A stretch of 64,000 bases of DNA, from assembly GCF_019749375.1 (NCBI RefSeq), contig NZ_JACWFE010000013.1, forward strand, positions 186,001-250,000, given 5' to 3'. How positions within the stretch are numbered: the stretch's first letter is position 1; each line of letters starts with the position of its first letter. Shown here piece by piece: positions 47,523 through 56,764 of the stretch. The position numbers were made by a program, and so were the translations under genes. The notes under the pieces were generated by a model. The model saw nothing but the letters and a program-made list of their open reading frames with translations. It had not been told where the DNA came from and did no database searches. The stretch comes from Bacillus sp. S/N-304-OC-R1 (lineage in GTDB: Bacteria; Bacillota; Bacilli; Bacillales; Cytobacillaceae).

Positions 47523-48383
47523 TTAGTGTTCTATCGGCTTTTTGTTTTCATCTAATGTAAAGCCCTCTCCTAATACATCGTGTACAGCTGTGACTGAGAC
47601 GAAAGCATGGGGGTCGACAGAGGTAATTACATTTTTAAGACGGATAATCTCATTTTTTGCTACGACACAATATAAAACTTCCCGATCTTTTTTCGTATAA
47701 GAGCCATAGCCTCTGAGCACCGTTACGCCACGTTCCATTTCCTCCATAATTTTTTTGGCTATTTCATTATTTAAGTCAGAAATAATCATAGCTCCCCTAG
47801 CGGTATAGGCGCCTTCCTGTATAAAATCAATCACTCTTGCACCAACAAAAACCGCTACTAATGTATACATTGCTTCCTGATAAGTTAAATAAAAAATTAG
47901 AGATAAAATAATAACAGCAGCATCAAATGTAAACATCGTTCTTCCCATGCTAATTCCAGCGAATTTGTTTACTAGCCTTGCAATAATATCAACCCCGCCA
48001 GTTGTACCGCCAAAACGGAATATAATACCTAATCCGATCCCAATAAAAACGCCGGCAAATAAAGCAGCCAAAGTTAAATCGTCTTTAAGGGGCATATGGA
48101 TTTGATTGCGCTGAAATATCCATAGAAAAATTGAAACACTGACTGTACCAAGAATTGTATATAAAAAGGATGTCTTCCCTAGTAATTTCCATCCGATAAA
48201 AAAAAGCGGAACGTTTAGCAATAGATTTGTATAAGATGGGTCCCAATTAAATAGAAAGTATAAAAGTAGTGTAATCCCTGTGAATCCGCCTTCTGAAAGG
48301 TTATTCTGCATATTAAAGTGAACAATTCCAAATGAAAAGATGGCAGATCCTAATAGGATAAATAAAATGTTTTTAATTCGCAT
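47523..48383 (-). CDS. ypjC: YitT family membrane protein YpjC (DUF2179)
   Basis: 286 residues: five N-terminal transmembrane helices (LLGSAIFSFGIVHFN, GFTGITLLLYFLF and others) and a C-terminal cytosolic DUF2179 domain (about 205-286, RGVTVLRGYGSYTKKDREVLYCVV). Family members are of unknown function. ATG 48383 follows GCGGAGGA; a longer in-frame start 27 bases upstream has no better site. It is on the minus strand, divergent from ypjD. Confidence 0.88.
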   Translation of the reverse strand: MRIKNILFILLGSAIFSFGIVHFNMQNNLSEGGFTGITLLLYFLFNWDPSYTNLLLNVPLFFIGWKLLGKTSFLYTILGTVSVSIFLWIFQRNQIHMPLKDDLTLAALFAGVFIGIGLGIIFRFGGTTGGVDIIARLVNKFAGISMGRTMFTFDAAVIILSLIFYLTYQEAMYTLVAVFVGARVIDFIQEGAYTARGAMIISDLNNEIAKKIMEEMERGVTVLRGYGSYTKKDREVLYCVVAKNEIIRLKNVITSVDPHAFVSVTAVHDVLGEGFTLDENKKPIEH

Positions 48384-48586
48384 AAAAATCCTCCGCTTCC
48401 TCAATTTCACATAAATTATTGTGCCCGTTAATAGGAGATAAAGTCAAGAGAGTTTCGCATGAACAATAACAGCAACTGAATTATTTGTGATAAAAAATAT
48501 TTGTAAAAGAACTTTCGTTTAGCTAACATGAAAGAAGGGAAAAAAGTAGATTTGCCTTCATATATAGGAAAGGATGAAAGTAAACA

Positions 48587-48937
48587 GTGCAAGGAAAAAC
48601 AATGAAAGAACTTCAGGCAGAAGTAGATGCATACATAGGTCAATTTAAAGAAGGATATTTTAGTCCCCTTGCGATGATGGCAAGATTAACAGAAGAACTT
48701 GGCGAGCTTGCAAGAGAGATTAACCATCGCTATGGCGAAAAGCCGAAAAAAGCAACAGAGACAGAAAAGGCAATAGAAGAAGAGATGGGCGATGTGCTTT
48801 TTGTACTTATTTGCTTAGCCAATTCATTAAATATCGACCTCGAATCAGCACATAATATGATCATGAATAAATTTAATACACGAGATAAAGATCGTTGGAC
48901 TAGAATTGATGATCAAGGGGGAAAAGTGGATGAATAG
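48587..48937 (+). CDS. ypjD: MazG-like nucleotide pyrophosphohydrolase YpjD
   Basis: 116-residue MazG-family all-alpha NTP pyrophosphatase. The metal site [10 protein letters not shown] and [16 protein letters not shown] (ExxE...ExxD) is intact, and the C-terminus [10 protein letters not shown] matches the B. subtilis protein. GTG 48587 gives the family N-terminus ([14 protein letters not shown]); ATG 48602, with AAGGA close by, is the alternative. It overlaps dapB by eight bases. Confidence 0.9.
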   Translation: MQGKTMKELQAEVDAYIGQFKEGYFSPLAMMARLTEELGELAREINHRYGEKPKKATETEKAIEEEMGDVLFVLICLANSLNIDLESAHNMIMNKFNTRDKDRWTRIDDQGGKVDE

Positions 48938-49730
48938 AATTAATATTGTCATTGCAGGGGCAAGAGGCAGAATGGGGAGAGAAGCAGTTCAGTTAGTTCA
49001 GCGTACAGATAGCTATCAGCTTGCAGCTGTTGTAGATTATAAAAATGACGGCGGGTTGTTAAGCGACTTTGAGGGATTTGCAGGAATAGATGTTCCGGTT
49101 TATACGGACATAGGAAATTGCCTTCAGCAAATCGAAGCCGATGTCCTTATTGATTTAACTACACCTGAGTTTGGAATGCTTCATACGAAAACAGCGTTAG
49201 AACACGGGGTAAGACCAGTTGTAGGAACAACAGGATTTTCTAAGGAAAACCTACAAGAACTGGAGGCATTATGCCGCGAAAAAGATCTTGGATGCATAAT
49301 TGCACCTAATTTTGCAATAGGGGCAATATTAATGATGAAATTTGCCCAAATGGCTGGAAAGTATTTTAGTGATGTTGAAATTATCGAATTGCATCATGAC
49401 CAAAAACTAGATGCTCCATCTGGGACTGCTGTAAAAACAGCTGAAATGATTGCTGATGTTCGACAAGCCAAAAAGCAAGGTCATCCAGAAGAGAAAGAAA
49501 CAATTCAAGGAGCAAGAGGAGCTGAGTTTGATGGCATGCATATTCACTCAGTCAGATTGCCAGGTCTGATTGCACACCAACAAGTTATGTTTGGTTCAGA
49601 AGGCCAAACGTTAACAATCCGTCATGATTCCTATAATCGTGCCTCCTTCATGTCAGGTGTGAAGCTTGCTGTCGATGCAATTATGAAGATTGATACTCTC
49701 GTTTATGGAATTGAAAACATTTTGGAATAG
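48930..49730 (+). CDS. dapB: 4-hydroxy-tetrahydrodipicolinate reductase
   Basis: Second committed step of lysine and diaminopimelate (and spore dipicolinate) synthesis. 266 residues. Rossmann GARGRMGRE (about 10-18), substrate block [18 protein letters not shown], and VGTTGFS. ATG 48930 follows AAGGGGGAAAAG within the end of ypjD. Leads the tightly packed run dapB-mgsA-bshB1-bshA-cca-birA. Confidence 0.95.
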   Translation: MNRINIVIAGARGRMGREAVQLVQRTDSYQLAAVVDYKNDGGLLSDFEGFAGIDVPVYTDIGNCLQQIEADVLIDLTTPEFGMLHTKTALEHGVRPVVGTTGFSKENLQELEALCREKDLGCIIAPNFAIGAILMMKFAQMAGKYFSDVEIIELHHDQKLDAPSGTAVKTAEMIADVRQAKKQGHPEEKETIQGARGAEFDGMHIHSVRLPGLIAHQQVMFGSEGQTLTIRHDSYNRASFMSGVKLAVDAIMKIDTLVYGIENILE

Positions 49731-49745
49731 AAATGAGGCAATAAA

Positions 49746-50165
49746 ATGAACATAGCTTTAATTGCACATGATAAAAAGAAGGATGCTCTAGTTGGCTTTG
49801 CCACTGCATATAAGGATATTTTAGCCGAGCACACCCTTTATGCTACAGGAACAACTGGCACTAGAATTATCAATGAAACTGGTTTAAATATTCATAGGTT
49901 CCAATCCGGACCGTTTGGTGGAGATCAGGAAATTGGTGCTTTAGTAGCGAATAATAAAATGGATATTGTCATTTTTTTTAGGGATCCATTAACAGCACAG
50001 CCTCATGAACCTGATGTTAGTGCGCTAATGCGTTTATGCGATGTATACGCTGTCCCGTTAGCTACAAATATGGGAACAGCTGAAATCTTAATTAAAGGGC
50101 TTAAGCGAGGAGATTTATCTTGGAGAAATATTGTCTATGGAAAAAGCGGTGGCCAGAATGACTGA
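49746..50165 (+). CDS. mgsA: Methylglyoxal synthase
   Basis: Converts dihydroxyacetone phosphate to methylglyoxal. 139 residues. Active-site block [15 protein letters not shown] with the catalytic Asp, and phosphate contacts GTTGTRI. It ends inside bshB1, overlapping by eight bases. Position between dapB and bshB1 is conserved in Bacillus, where methylglyoxal detoxification needs bacillithiol. Confidence 0.95.
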   Translation: MNIALIAHDKKKDALVGFATAYKDILAEHTLYATGTTGTRIINETGLNIHRFQSGPFGGDQEIGALVANNKMDIVIFFRDPLTAQPHEPDVSALMRLCDVYAVPLATNMGTAEILIKGLKRGDLSWRNIVYGKSGGQND

Positions 50166-50874
50166 AATAAAGCTAGATATACTTGCATTTGGAGCACATG
50201 CTGATGATGTGGAAATTGGCATGGGTGCTTCAATTGCAAAATTTGTACATATGGGTAAGAAAATTGGAATTTGTGATCTGACAAATGCGGAGCTTTCCTC
50301 AAATGGAACGGTCGAAACACGAAAAATCGAAGCGAAAAAAGCAGCAGAAATACTTGGGGTTAACATAAGGGAAACACTAAGTCTTCCAGATAGAGGACTG
50401 TATCCAAATCCAGAATACATAAAAAAAATAGTGGCTATTATTCGTAAATATCGGCCAAGTCTTGTGTTTGCTCCTTATTTTCAAGATAGGCATCCAGACC
50501 ATGGACATTGTGCCCGTCTAGTAGAAGAGGCTGTTTTTTCAGCAGGAATAAGAAAATTCTCTGTTGAAGAAGATGTGGAACCTCATCGAGTAAAGAGCCT
50601 CTATTTTTATATGATAAATGGTTTTCACGAACCAGATTTTGTAGTAGATGTATCACAGTATATGGACAAAAAGATTGAAAGTTTGCAGGCGTATAGCAGT
50701 CAATTTATGAAAAATGAATCAACCTTTAGTACTCCACTTGTAAACGGGTATATTGAAACGATCGAGGCAAGAGAAAGATTATTTGGCAAGGAAGTTGAAG
50801 TGGAGTATGCAGAAGGATTCAAACGGAAAAAACCACTTATAATGAATGCAGATTTGTTTGGTGAGCACGTATGA
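50158..50874 (+). CDS. bshB1: N-acetyl-GlcN-malate deacetylase BshB1
   Basis: Zinc deacetylase, second step of bacillithiol synthesis. About 238 residues, PIG-L/LmbE fold. Zinc ligands in [12 protein letters not shown] (H-x-D-D) and RHPDHGHC. Substrate segment [20 protein letters not shown] is characteristic of BshB1. ATG 50158 overlaps mgsA; GCGGTGG lies before it. The last bases overlap bshA as ATGA. Confidence 0.95.
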   Translation: MTEIKLDILAFGAHADDVEIGMGASIAKFVHMGKKIGICDLTNAELSSNGTVETRKIEAKKAAEILGVNIRETLSLPDRGLYPNPEYIKKIVAIIRKYRPSLVFAPYFQDRHPDHGHCARLVEEAVFSAGIRKFSVEEDVEPHRVKSLYFYMINGFHEPDFVVDVSQYMDKKIESLQAYSSQFMKNESTFSTPLVNGYIETIEARERLFGKEVEVEYAEGFKRKKPLIMNADLFGEHV

Positions 50875-52004
50875 AGACAAAATTAAAAATAGGTATTACT
50901 TGTTATCCAACTGTTGGAGGATCAGGAGCTATTGCAACAGAACTTGGCAAAAAACTTGCTGAAAAGGGACATGAAATTCACTTCATATCTTCAAGTCTCC
51001 CATTCCGTTTAAATAGAATGCACCCAAATATTTTTTACCATCAGGTAGAGGTTAATCAATATTCAGTTTTTCAGTATCCCCCATATGATATTGCTCTTGC
51101 CAGTAAAATGGCGGAAGTTATTAAGCGGGAAAAACTAGACCTACTTCACGTTCATTACGCAATTCCGCATGCAGTTTGCGCTATTCTTGCTAAACAAATG
51201 AGTGAAAGGGATATTAAAATCGTAACAACCTTGCATGGTACTGATATCACTGTTCTGGGCTATGACCGTTCCTTAACAGGCGCGATTCGTTTTGGTATTG
51301 AAAAATCTGATGCCGTTACGGCCGTTTCAAGTTCATTAACCGAACAAACGTATGATCTTATTAAACCAGAAAAACAGATTGAAGTTGTTTATAATTTTAT
51401 AGACGAACGAGTATACAAGAAAACGGACTCCGCATACTTGCGTGAAGAGTATGGAATTCATAAAGATGAAAAAGTAGTCATACACGTTTCAAATTTCCGT
51501 GGAGTAAAGAGAGTTCAGGATGTCGTTAAAGCTTTTGCACGTATAGAGGAGAAAGTACCGGCAAAGCTGCTTCTAGTCGGAGATGGACCTGAAATGACAG
51601 TCGTCTGCAATCTTGTTAATATGTTAAACCTAAATGAAAAAGTATTGTTATTAGGTAAACAGGATAATTTAGAAGAGTTATATTCCATTAGTGATTTAAT
51701 GCTGTTACTTTCGGAAAAGGAGAGCTTTGGGTTAGTTGCTCTTGAGGCAATGGCTTGCGGCGTACCTTGTATAGGTACAAATGTTGGCGGCATTCCTGAA
51801 GTTATTTCTTGTGGGAAGAATGGCTTTTTATGCGAACTGGGAGATATTCCAGCCATTGCAGAAAAAGGAATACAATTGCTTTCTAATGAAGAACTACATA
51901 ATAACTTTTCAAAAGAGGCAGTCCAATCTGCACATAAAAACTTCCGCTCGGAGCTTATTGTCACTCAATATGAAAATATTTATTACAACCTTTTAAAAGG
52001 ATGA
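50871..52004 (+). CDS. bshA: N-acetyl-alpha-D-glucosaminyl L-malate synthase BshA
   Basis: GT4 glycosyltransferase that joins GlcNAc from UDP-GlcNAc to L-malate, the first step of bacillithiol synthesis. 377 residues. GT-B fold with N-terminal [24 protein letters not shown], and C-terminal EX7E block [21 protein letters not shown]. Coupled to bshB1 by a four-base overlap. bshC is not in the window. Confidence 0.95.
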   Translation: MKTKLKIGITCYPTVGGSGAIATELGKKLAEKGHEIHFISSSLPFRLNRMHPNIFYHQVEVNQYSVFQYPPYDIALASKMAEVIKREKLDLLHVHYAIPHAVCAILAKQMSERDIKIVTTLHGTDITVLGYDRSLTGAIRFGIEKSDAVTAVSSSLTEQTYDLIKPEKQIEVVYNFIDERVYKKTDSAYLREEYGIHKDEKVVIHVSNFRGVKRVQDVVKAFARIEEKVPAKLLLVGDGPEMTVVCNLVNMLNLNEKVLLLGKQDNLEELYSISDLMLLLSEKESFGLVALEAMACGVPCIGTNVGGIPEVISCGKNGFLCELGDIPAIAEKGIQLLSNEELHNNFSKEAVQSAHKNFRSELIVTQYENIYYNLLKG

Positions 52005-52010
52005 GGTATA

Positions 52011-53210
52011 TTGAAGGAACCTTTTCTAAAAGCGCTCCCCCTTTTATCAAAAATTGAAGAGGCTGGCTTTCAAGCTTATTTTGTTGGGGGTTCTGTAAGA
52101 GACTTGCTGCTGAATAAGGAAATATCAGACGTTGATATTGCTACATCAGCCACACCAGATGAGATTAGAGGGATCTTTCCTAAAACAATTGATGTAGGGA
52201 TAGAACATGGGACTATTGTTGTCTTATTTAATAGCATTCCATATGAAGTGACAACATTTCGAACAGAGGCTGAATACGTTGATTTTCGAAGACCATCGGC
52301 GGTTCAGTTCATTCGATCATTAACCGAAGATTTAAAACGACGGGATTTTACAATGAACGCCATTGCAATGGATAAGGACTGGCGTTTCATTGATCCATTT
52401 CAGGGCAGGAAAGCGATTGACGAACGGACTATCGTAACGGTTGGAAGGGCAGAGGATCGTTTTCATGAAGATGCACTAAGAATGATGCGAGCAGTTCGTT
52501 TTTTCAGTCAGCTAGATTTTCAAATTGAAAATACGACCTATCAGGCATTAAAAGCGTCTGCACCGCTGCTTGAAAAAATATCAATAGAAAGAAAGCTGGC
52601 AGAATTTGAAAAGCTATTGGCGGGGAAGAACCGTTTAAAGGCGCTTCTTGCTCTTACTGACACAGGGCTTATAAGATATTTGCCCGGCATGGAGCCTTAT
52701 TTTGATAGAATAAATAGAATGGAACATTATGAGTGCAGCGAACTTTCCCCTATAGAAATGTGGGGGCTCCTGCTGTTTCAATTTAATATAGAGACTGAGA
52801 AGGTATCGGATTTCTTAAAAAACTGGAAGCTCCCGAGTAAAAAAATAAAAATAATTGTGCAAATCCTTCGCTGGCTTCATTTTAGGAAAAACTGCAGTTG
52901 GACGAATAAAGCAATTTTTGATGCAGGAATCGAAATTGTTAAATATACCGAAAAAATACATAATGTATTGAATGATCAAGCTGTTAACAAAAGTATTGAA
53001 GATTTAGAGCGTGTGTTTGAGATATTACCTATTAAACAACTCAGTGAACTTCAGGTTACAGGAACAGACCTGCAAGAATGGTTTCAGAAGGCACCCGGAC
53101 CATGGATCAAAGATATGTTGAAAAAAGCTGAAATCGCTGTCTTGGATAAACAAATAATAAATCACAAGGAAACATTAAAGGAGTGGCTGTTAGAGTGCAA
53201 TCAGAGCTAA
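52011..53210 (+). CDS. cca: CCA-adding tRNA nucleotidyltransferase
   Basis: Class II CCA-adding enzyme, about 399 residues. Catalytic block GGSVRDLLL and DVDIATSATPDE (two metal-binding Asp), then RRDFTMNAIAM and EDRFHEDALRMMRAVRF, with helical body and tail domains after residue 200. TTG start with GGATGAGGT nine bases upstream. It overlaps birA at its 3' end. Confidence 0.95.
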   Translation: MKEPFLKALPLLSKIEEAGFQAYFVGGSVRDLLLNKEISDVDIATSATPDEIRGIFPKTIDVGIEHGTIVVLFNSIPYEVTTFRTEAEYVDFRRPSAVQFIRSLTEDLKRRDFTMNAIAMDKDWRFIDPFQGRKAIDERTIVTVGRAEDRFHEDALRMMRAVRFFSQLDFQIENTTYQALKASAPLLEKISIERKLAEFEKLLAGKNRLKALLALTDTGLIRYLPGMEPYFDRINRMEHYECSELSPIEMWGLLLFQFNIETEKVSDFLKNWKLPSKKIKIIVQILRWLHFRKNCSWTNKAIFDAGIEIVKYTEKIHNVLNDQAVNKSIEDLERVFEILPIKQLSELQVTGTDLQEWFQKAPGPWIKDMLKKAEIAVLDKQIINHKETLKEWLLECNQS

Positions 53211-54175
53211 GAAAGAAACTGCTCGATGCTTTTACAATGAATAATGAAGAATATTTATCAGGCCAGTATTTAGCTGACTTGTTAGGCTGCTCCAGAACAG
53301 CAGTATGGAAGCATATTGAAGAGCTGCGGAAAGAAGGCTTTGAGCTTGAAGCTGTAAGAAAAAAAGGCTATAGAATAACAAAAGTTCCGGAAAGGATTAC
53401 GGCTGATGAGATTAGACTTGGGCTTTCGACAAAATGTTTTGGCCGACATATCCATTATGAAGAGAGTGTTGATTCTACACAGAAAATTGCCCATCGTCTT
53501 GCAAATGAAGATGCTCCAGAAGGAACAGTCATTATTGCCGAAGAGCAGCTGCTCGGAAGGGGGAGAATGGATCGGAAATGGCATTCACCGAAGTATACAG
53601 GAATTTGGATGAGTATCATTTTACGGCCCAATCTTCCGCCGCCAAAAGCTCCACAGCTTACATTAATTACTGCAGTTGCAGTTGTCCAAGCCATCGAAGA
53701 GTTTACTGAAATTTCTCCGCAAATAAAATGGCCAAATGACATTTTGATTAACGGGAAGAAAGTGACAGGTATATTAACAGAGCTTCAAGCGGATGCGGAC
53801 CGTATTACGTCGATCATCATTGGCATAGGCATCAATGTGAATCAGCAGTTAGTGGATTATGCTGAAGAACTGCATAATATCGCTACATCTCTTTCTATTG
53901 AATGCGGTAAAAAGCTTCAAAGAGCGGATTTAGTCAAAATATTATTAAGCAAGTTAGAGAATTTATATATTCTCTATTTAGAAAAAGGCTTTTACCCGAT
54001 AAAACTTCTGTGGGAAAGCTATGCTGTAAGCGTAGGGAAAATAATAACAGCAAGGACAATTACAGGAAGTATTCATGGAAAGGCAATGGGAATTACGGAT
54101 GATGGTGTTCTCATGATTGAAGATGAGACTGGTAAAGTCTACCATATCTATTCTGCAGACATTGATTTGAAATGA
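53195..54175 (+). CDS. birA: Bifunctional biotin-protein ligase and biotin operon repressor
   Basis: 326 residues: N-terminal winged helix-turn-helix (about 20-65, LADLLGCSRTAVWKHIEELRKEGFE), central ligase domain with GRGRMDRKW biotinoyl-AMP loop and KWPNDILINGKKVTGIL, and a C-terminal SH3-like cap. The N-terminal DNA-binding domain means it can repress biotin genes. GTG 53195 gives the family start (MQSELRKKL), with AAAGGAG upstream; it overlaps the cca end by 16 bases. Confidence 0.95.
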   Translation: MQSELRKKLLDAFTMNNEEYLSGQYLADLLGCSRTAVWKHIEELRKEGFELEAVRKKGYRITKVPERITADEIRLGLSTKCFGRHIHYEESVDSTQKIAHRLANEDAPEGTVIIAEEQLLGRGRMDRKWHSPKYTGIWMSIILRPNLPPPKAPQLTLITAVAVVQAIEEFTEISPQIKWPNDILINGKKVTGILTELQADADRITSIIIGIGINVNQQLVDYAEELHNIATSLSIECGKKLQRADLVKILLSKLENLYILYLEKGFYPIKLLWESYAVSVGKIITARTITGSIHGKAMGITDDGVLMIEDETGKVYHIYSADIDLK

Positions 54176-54205
54176 AAATTTTTGTAGTCAGAGTAAGTGC
54201 TGATT

Positions 54206-54214
54206 TGCTATACT
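54206..54214 (+). promoter_or_regulatory. Candidate extended -10 promoter of the panB leader
   Basis: TGCTATACT, an extended -10; the -35 is weak (TAGTCA 18 bases upstream). The downstream leader and terminator fit transcription starting near 54221. Confidence 0.45.
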
Positions 54215-54216
54215 AA

Positions 54217-54396
54217 AACTGTTTAGTGTATATCACTAACAGTTGGGCAGTATCCTCATGTTGAACTGCACCGTTTTTGTTTAGGTGATTTATTTTTTTA
54301 GCCAACTTTAAAAGAACACCTAAAAATTGAAGATATTCTGCCTAGATCCATAATGGACCGGGACAGAGGGATGAGACATAAAATGGACGTATTCTA
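54217..54396 (+). promoter_or_regulatory. Structured leader upstream of panBCD, likely Pan RNA motif
   Basis: At least three hairpins precede the panB terminator. One is AACTGTTTAGTG/CACTAACAGTT (54217-54244, one bulged T). The second is GG-GCAGT/ACTGC-A-CC (54245-54272, bulged A on the 3' side). The third is TCTG-CC/GG-A-CAGA (54337-54367, again a 3' bulged A). A further pairing is TTTAGGTG/CACCTAAA (54280/54317). Tandem hairpins with conserved bulged A before panB match the published Pan RNA motif as I remember it; no sequence search was possible. Confidence 0.5.
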
Positions 54397-54397
54397 G

Positions 54398-54426
54398 AAT
54401 CCTTCTGCTTTCAGGAGGATTTTTAT
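54398..54426 (+). terminator. Leader terminator before panB
   Basis: AATCCTTCTG/CAGGAGGATT stem with TTTTATTTT tail, 44 bases before the panB start; either end of a leader RNA or an attenuator. Confidence 0.75.
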
Positions 54427-54469
54427 TTTGGTTTTCACCCTCTTCCTTAATTAAAAAGGAGGAATTAGG

Positions 54470-55306
54470 ATGAAGCAAAGTACTGATTTTTTGAAAATGA
54501 AAGAGAACGGTGAAAAGATTGCTGTTTTAACAGCATATGATTTTCCTGCTGCCAAGCAAGCTGAAAAATCAGGGGTTGATATGATTTTAGTAGGTGATTC
54601 ATTAGGAATGGTCGTTCTTGGGTATGATTCAACAATCCCCGTTACGCTTGAAGACATGATTCACCATGGCAAGGCAGTTAAAAGAGGTGCAGCAAATACA
54701 TTCATTGTTGTAGATATGCCTTTTATGAGTTATCACTTGTCTGTACGTGATACGTTAATCAACGGCGCAAGAATTATTCAGGAAACTGGAGCACACGCAT
54801 TGAAAGTAGAAGGTGCTGATGAAGTGCTTGATAGTATAGAGGCGCTAACAAAGGCTGGTATCCCTGTTATGGCACATCTAGGACTGACACCACAATCAGT
54901 TGGTGTGCTTGGCGGCTATAAAGTTCAAGGGAAAAATGCAGATGCTGCCCGTAAACTAATTGATGACGCTAAAAAATGTGAGCTGGCTGGTGCATTTGCA
55001 GTTGTATTGGAGTGTGTGCCGAAACAGCTCGCCAAGGAAGTATCTGATAGTATTTCAATCCCGACGATCGGAATTGGTGCAGGTATTGGTACAGATGGAC
55101 AAGTTCTTGTTTATCATGATGTATTATCCTATGGTGTTGACCGAGTACCGAAATTTGTTAAGAAGTATGCAAATGTAAATGAAGCTATGGTGCAAGGTTT
55201 AAGTGATTATGTAAAAGAAGTGAAGCAAGGGACATTCCCAGAAGAAAAGCACAGTTTCTCGATGAAAGAAACAGAGCTTTTAAGTTTGTACGGAGGGAAA
55301 GCATGA
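54470..55306 (+). CDS. panB: 3-methyl-2-oxobutanoate hydroxymethyltransferase
   Basis: First step of pantothenate synthesis, ketopantoate from ketoisovalerate. 278 residues. [14 protein letters not shown] (metal and substrate contacts), [16 protein letters not shown] and [13 protein letters not shown] are conserved. AAAAAGGAGGAATTAGG precedes the ATG. Coupled to panC by a four-base overlap. Confidence 0.95.
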   Translation: MKQSTDFLKMKENGEKIAVLTAYDFPAAKQAEKSGVDMILVGDSLGMVVLGYDSTIPVTLEDMIHHGKAVKRGAANTFIVVDMPFMSYHLSVRDTLINGARIIQETGAHALKVEGADEVLDSIEALTKAGIPVMAHLGLTPQSVGVLGGYKVQGKNADAARKLIDDAKKCELAGAFAVVLECVPKQLAKEVSDSISIPTIGIGAGIGTDGQVLVYHDVLSYGVDRVPKFVKKYANVNEAMVQGLSDYVKEVKQGTFPEEKHSFSMKETELLSLYGGKA

Positions 55307-56148
55307 AGGTAATTACGACTATTCACGATATGCAGCAAACAATGATTAATGAAAAGCTTTCAGGAAAATCGATTGGCTATGTTCCAACAATGGGATTTTT
55401 GCATGAAGGTCATTTAACACTCATTGATCATGCACGAAAAGAAAATGAAACAGTAGTATTAAGCATTTTCGTCAATCCACTACAGTTCGGTCCTAATGAA
55501 GATTTAGACTCTTATCCAAGGGATTTTGACCGTGACCGGGCATTAGCTGAGGAGCATGGGGTCGATTATATTTTCTTTCCATCTGTAGATGAAATGTATC
55601 CTTCCCAACTGTCTGTAACTGTAATCGCTAAGGATCGGACAGATGTATTATGCGGGCAATCTCGTCCAGGCCATTTTGATGGAGTTGTAACCGTATTGAC
55701 GAAGCTTTTTAATATTGTCCAGCCGAATAACGCATATTTCGGGAAAAAAGATGCGCAGCAGCTAGCAATTGTTGAAGGGCTAGTAAATGACTTTCATTTT
55801 CCAATAAAAATTGTTCCGGTTGATATTGTAAGGGAAGAGGATGGACTCGCTAAAAGTTCGCGTAATGTCAATCTGCTCCCTGAAGAGCGAGAACAAGCAC
55901 CAGTGCTGTACAAAAGTCTACAAGAAGCTAGAAAAATGATCGATGAGGGTGAAAGAAGCCCAGTAATTATAACAGATATTATACGTAACATAATTTCTGA
56001 AAATACGAGTGGAACAGTTGATTATATAGAAATATATTCATATCCAAATCTGAAAGAGATTGACCGTATTGAAGGAAAAATAATCATTGCCTTGGCAGTG
56101 AAATTTACAAGAGTACGTCTGATAGATAATCTTATTCTTAATACTTAA
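55303..56148 (+). CDS. panC: Pantothenate synthetase
   Basis: ATP-dependent condensation of pantoate and beta-alanine. 281 residues. HIGH-type motif [10 protein letters not shown] (about 28-37), [23 protein letters not shown] [14 protein letters not shown], and KMSKS-like KSSRNVNL. It starts inside panB. panD follows after 12 bases. Confidence 0.95.
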   Translation: MKVITTIHDMQQTMINEKLSGKSIGYVPTMGFLHEGHLTLIDHARKENETVVLSIFVNPLQFGPNEDLDSYPRDFDRDRALAEEHGVDYIFFPSVDEMYPSQLSVTVIAKDRTDVLCGQSRPGHFDGVVTVLTKLFNIVQPNNAYFGKKDAQQLAIVEGLVNDFHFPIKIVPVDIVREEDGLAKSSRNVNLLPEEREQAPVLYKSLQEARKMIDEGERSPVIITDIIRNIISENTSGTVDYIEIYSYPNLKEIDRIEGKIIIALAVKFTRVRLIDNLILNT

Positions 56149-56160
56149 GGGGGATACATC

Positions 56161-56544
56161 ATGTTTCGCACCATGATGAATGGCAAAATTCATAGAGCTG
56201 TTGTGACAGAAGCAAATCTGAACTATGTTGGCAGCATTACAATTGATAGTGATATTATTGATGCAGTTGGCATGCTTCCTAATGAAAAGGTACAGATTGT
56301 TAATAATAATAATGGAGCAAGATTTGAAACATATATCATACCTGGTGAAAGAGGCAGCGGTGTGATCTGTGTAAATGGAGCTGCTGCCCGGCTTGTGCAA
56401 GAAGGAGATATTGTTATTATCATTTCATATGCTTTAGTTGCTGAGGAAAAGGTTTCAATGCATCAGCCAAAAGTGGCTATCATGGATGAAAATAATCGAA
56501 TTAAGGAAATGATAAATAGAGAGCCAGAAAGAACTGTAATTTAG
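56161..56544 (+). CDS. panD: Aspartate 1-decarboxylase proenzyme
   Basis: Makes beta-alanine for pantothenate. 127 residues. Self-cleaves between Gly and Ser in NYVGSITID (Ser25) to give a pyruvoyl enzyme; the active-site Tyr in the [16 protein letters not shown] block is present. No separate maturase needed in Firmicutes. Last gene of panBCD; AAGGGGG before the ATG. Confidence 0.95.
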   Translation: MFRTMMNGKIHRAVVTEANLNYVGSITIDSDIIDAVGMLPNEKVQIVNNNNGARFETYIIPGERGSGVICVNGAAARLVQEGDIVIIISYALVAEEKVSMHQPKVAIMDENNRIKEMINREPERTVI

Positions 56545-56566
56545 AAAAATATAAATAATTTTATGA

Positions 56567-56600
56567 AGGCTGACCGGTGACAAACCGAGTCAGTCTTTTT
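56567..56600 (+). terminator. Terminator of panBCD
   Basis: GGCTGACcGG / CCgaGTCAGTC stem with TTTTT tail. Confidence 0.75.
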
Positions 56601-56764
56601 GCCCTAGATAATAGATGTTTGGAAATATCAGGGTTCATTTCCGAATATGGCGTTAATAATGGTGAAAATGGCTCAAAATACATAATGACAGGGCATTATT
56701 TCTTTTTCTTTTTCCGTTTTTATGATACCGTTTGATTGACTGAATGTTAGAGGTGTATAAAGTA

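Noticed and set aside
54180-54470. The panB leader as a T-box or thiamine riboswitch
   Set aside because: No T-box sequence (AGGGTGG-type) or TPP motif is present; the bulged-A hairpins fit the Pan motif better.
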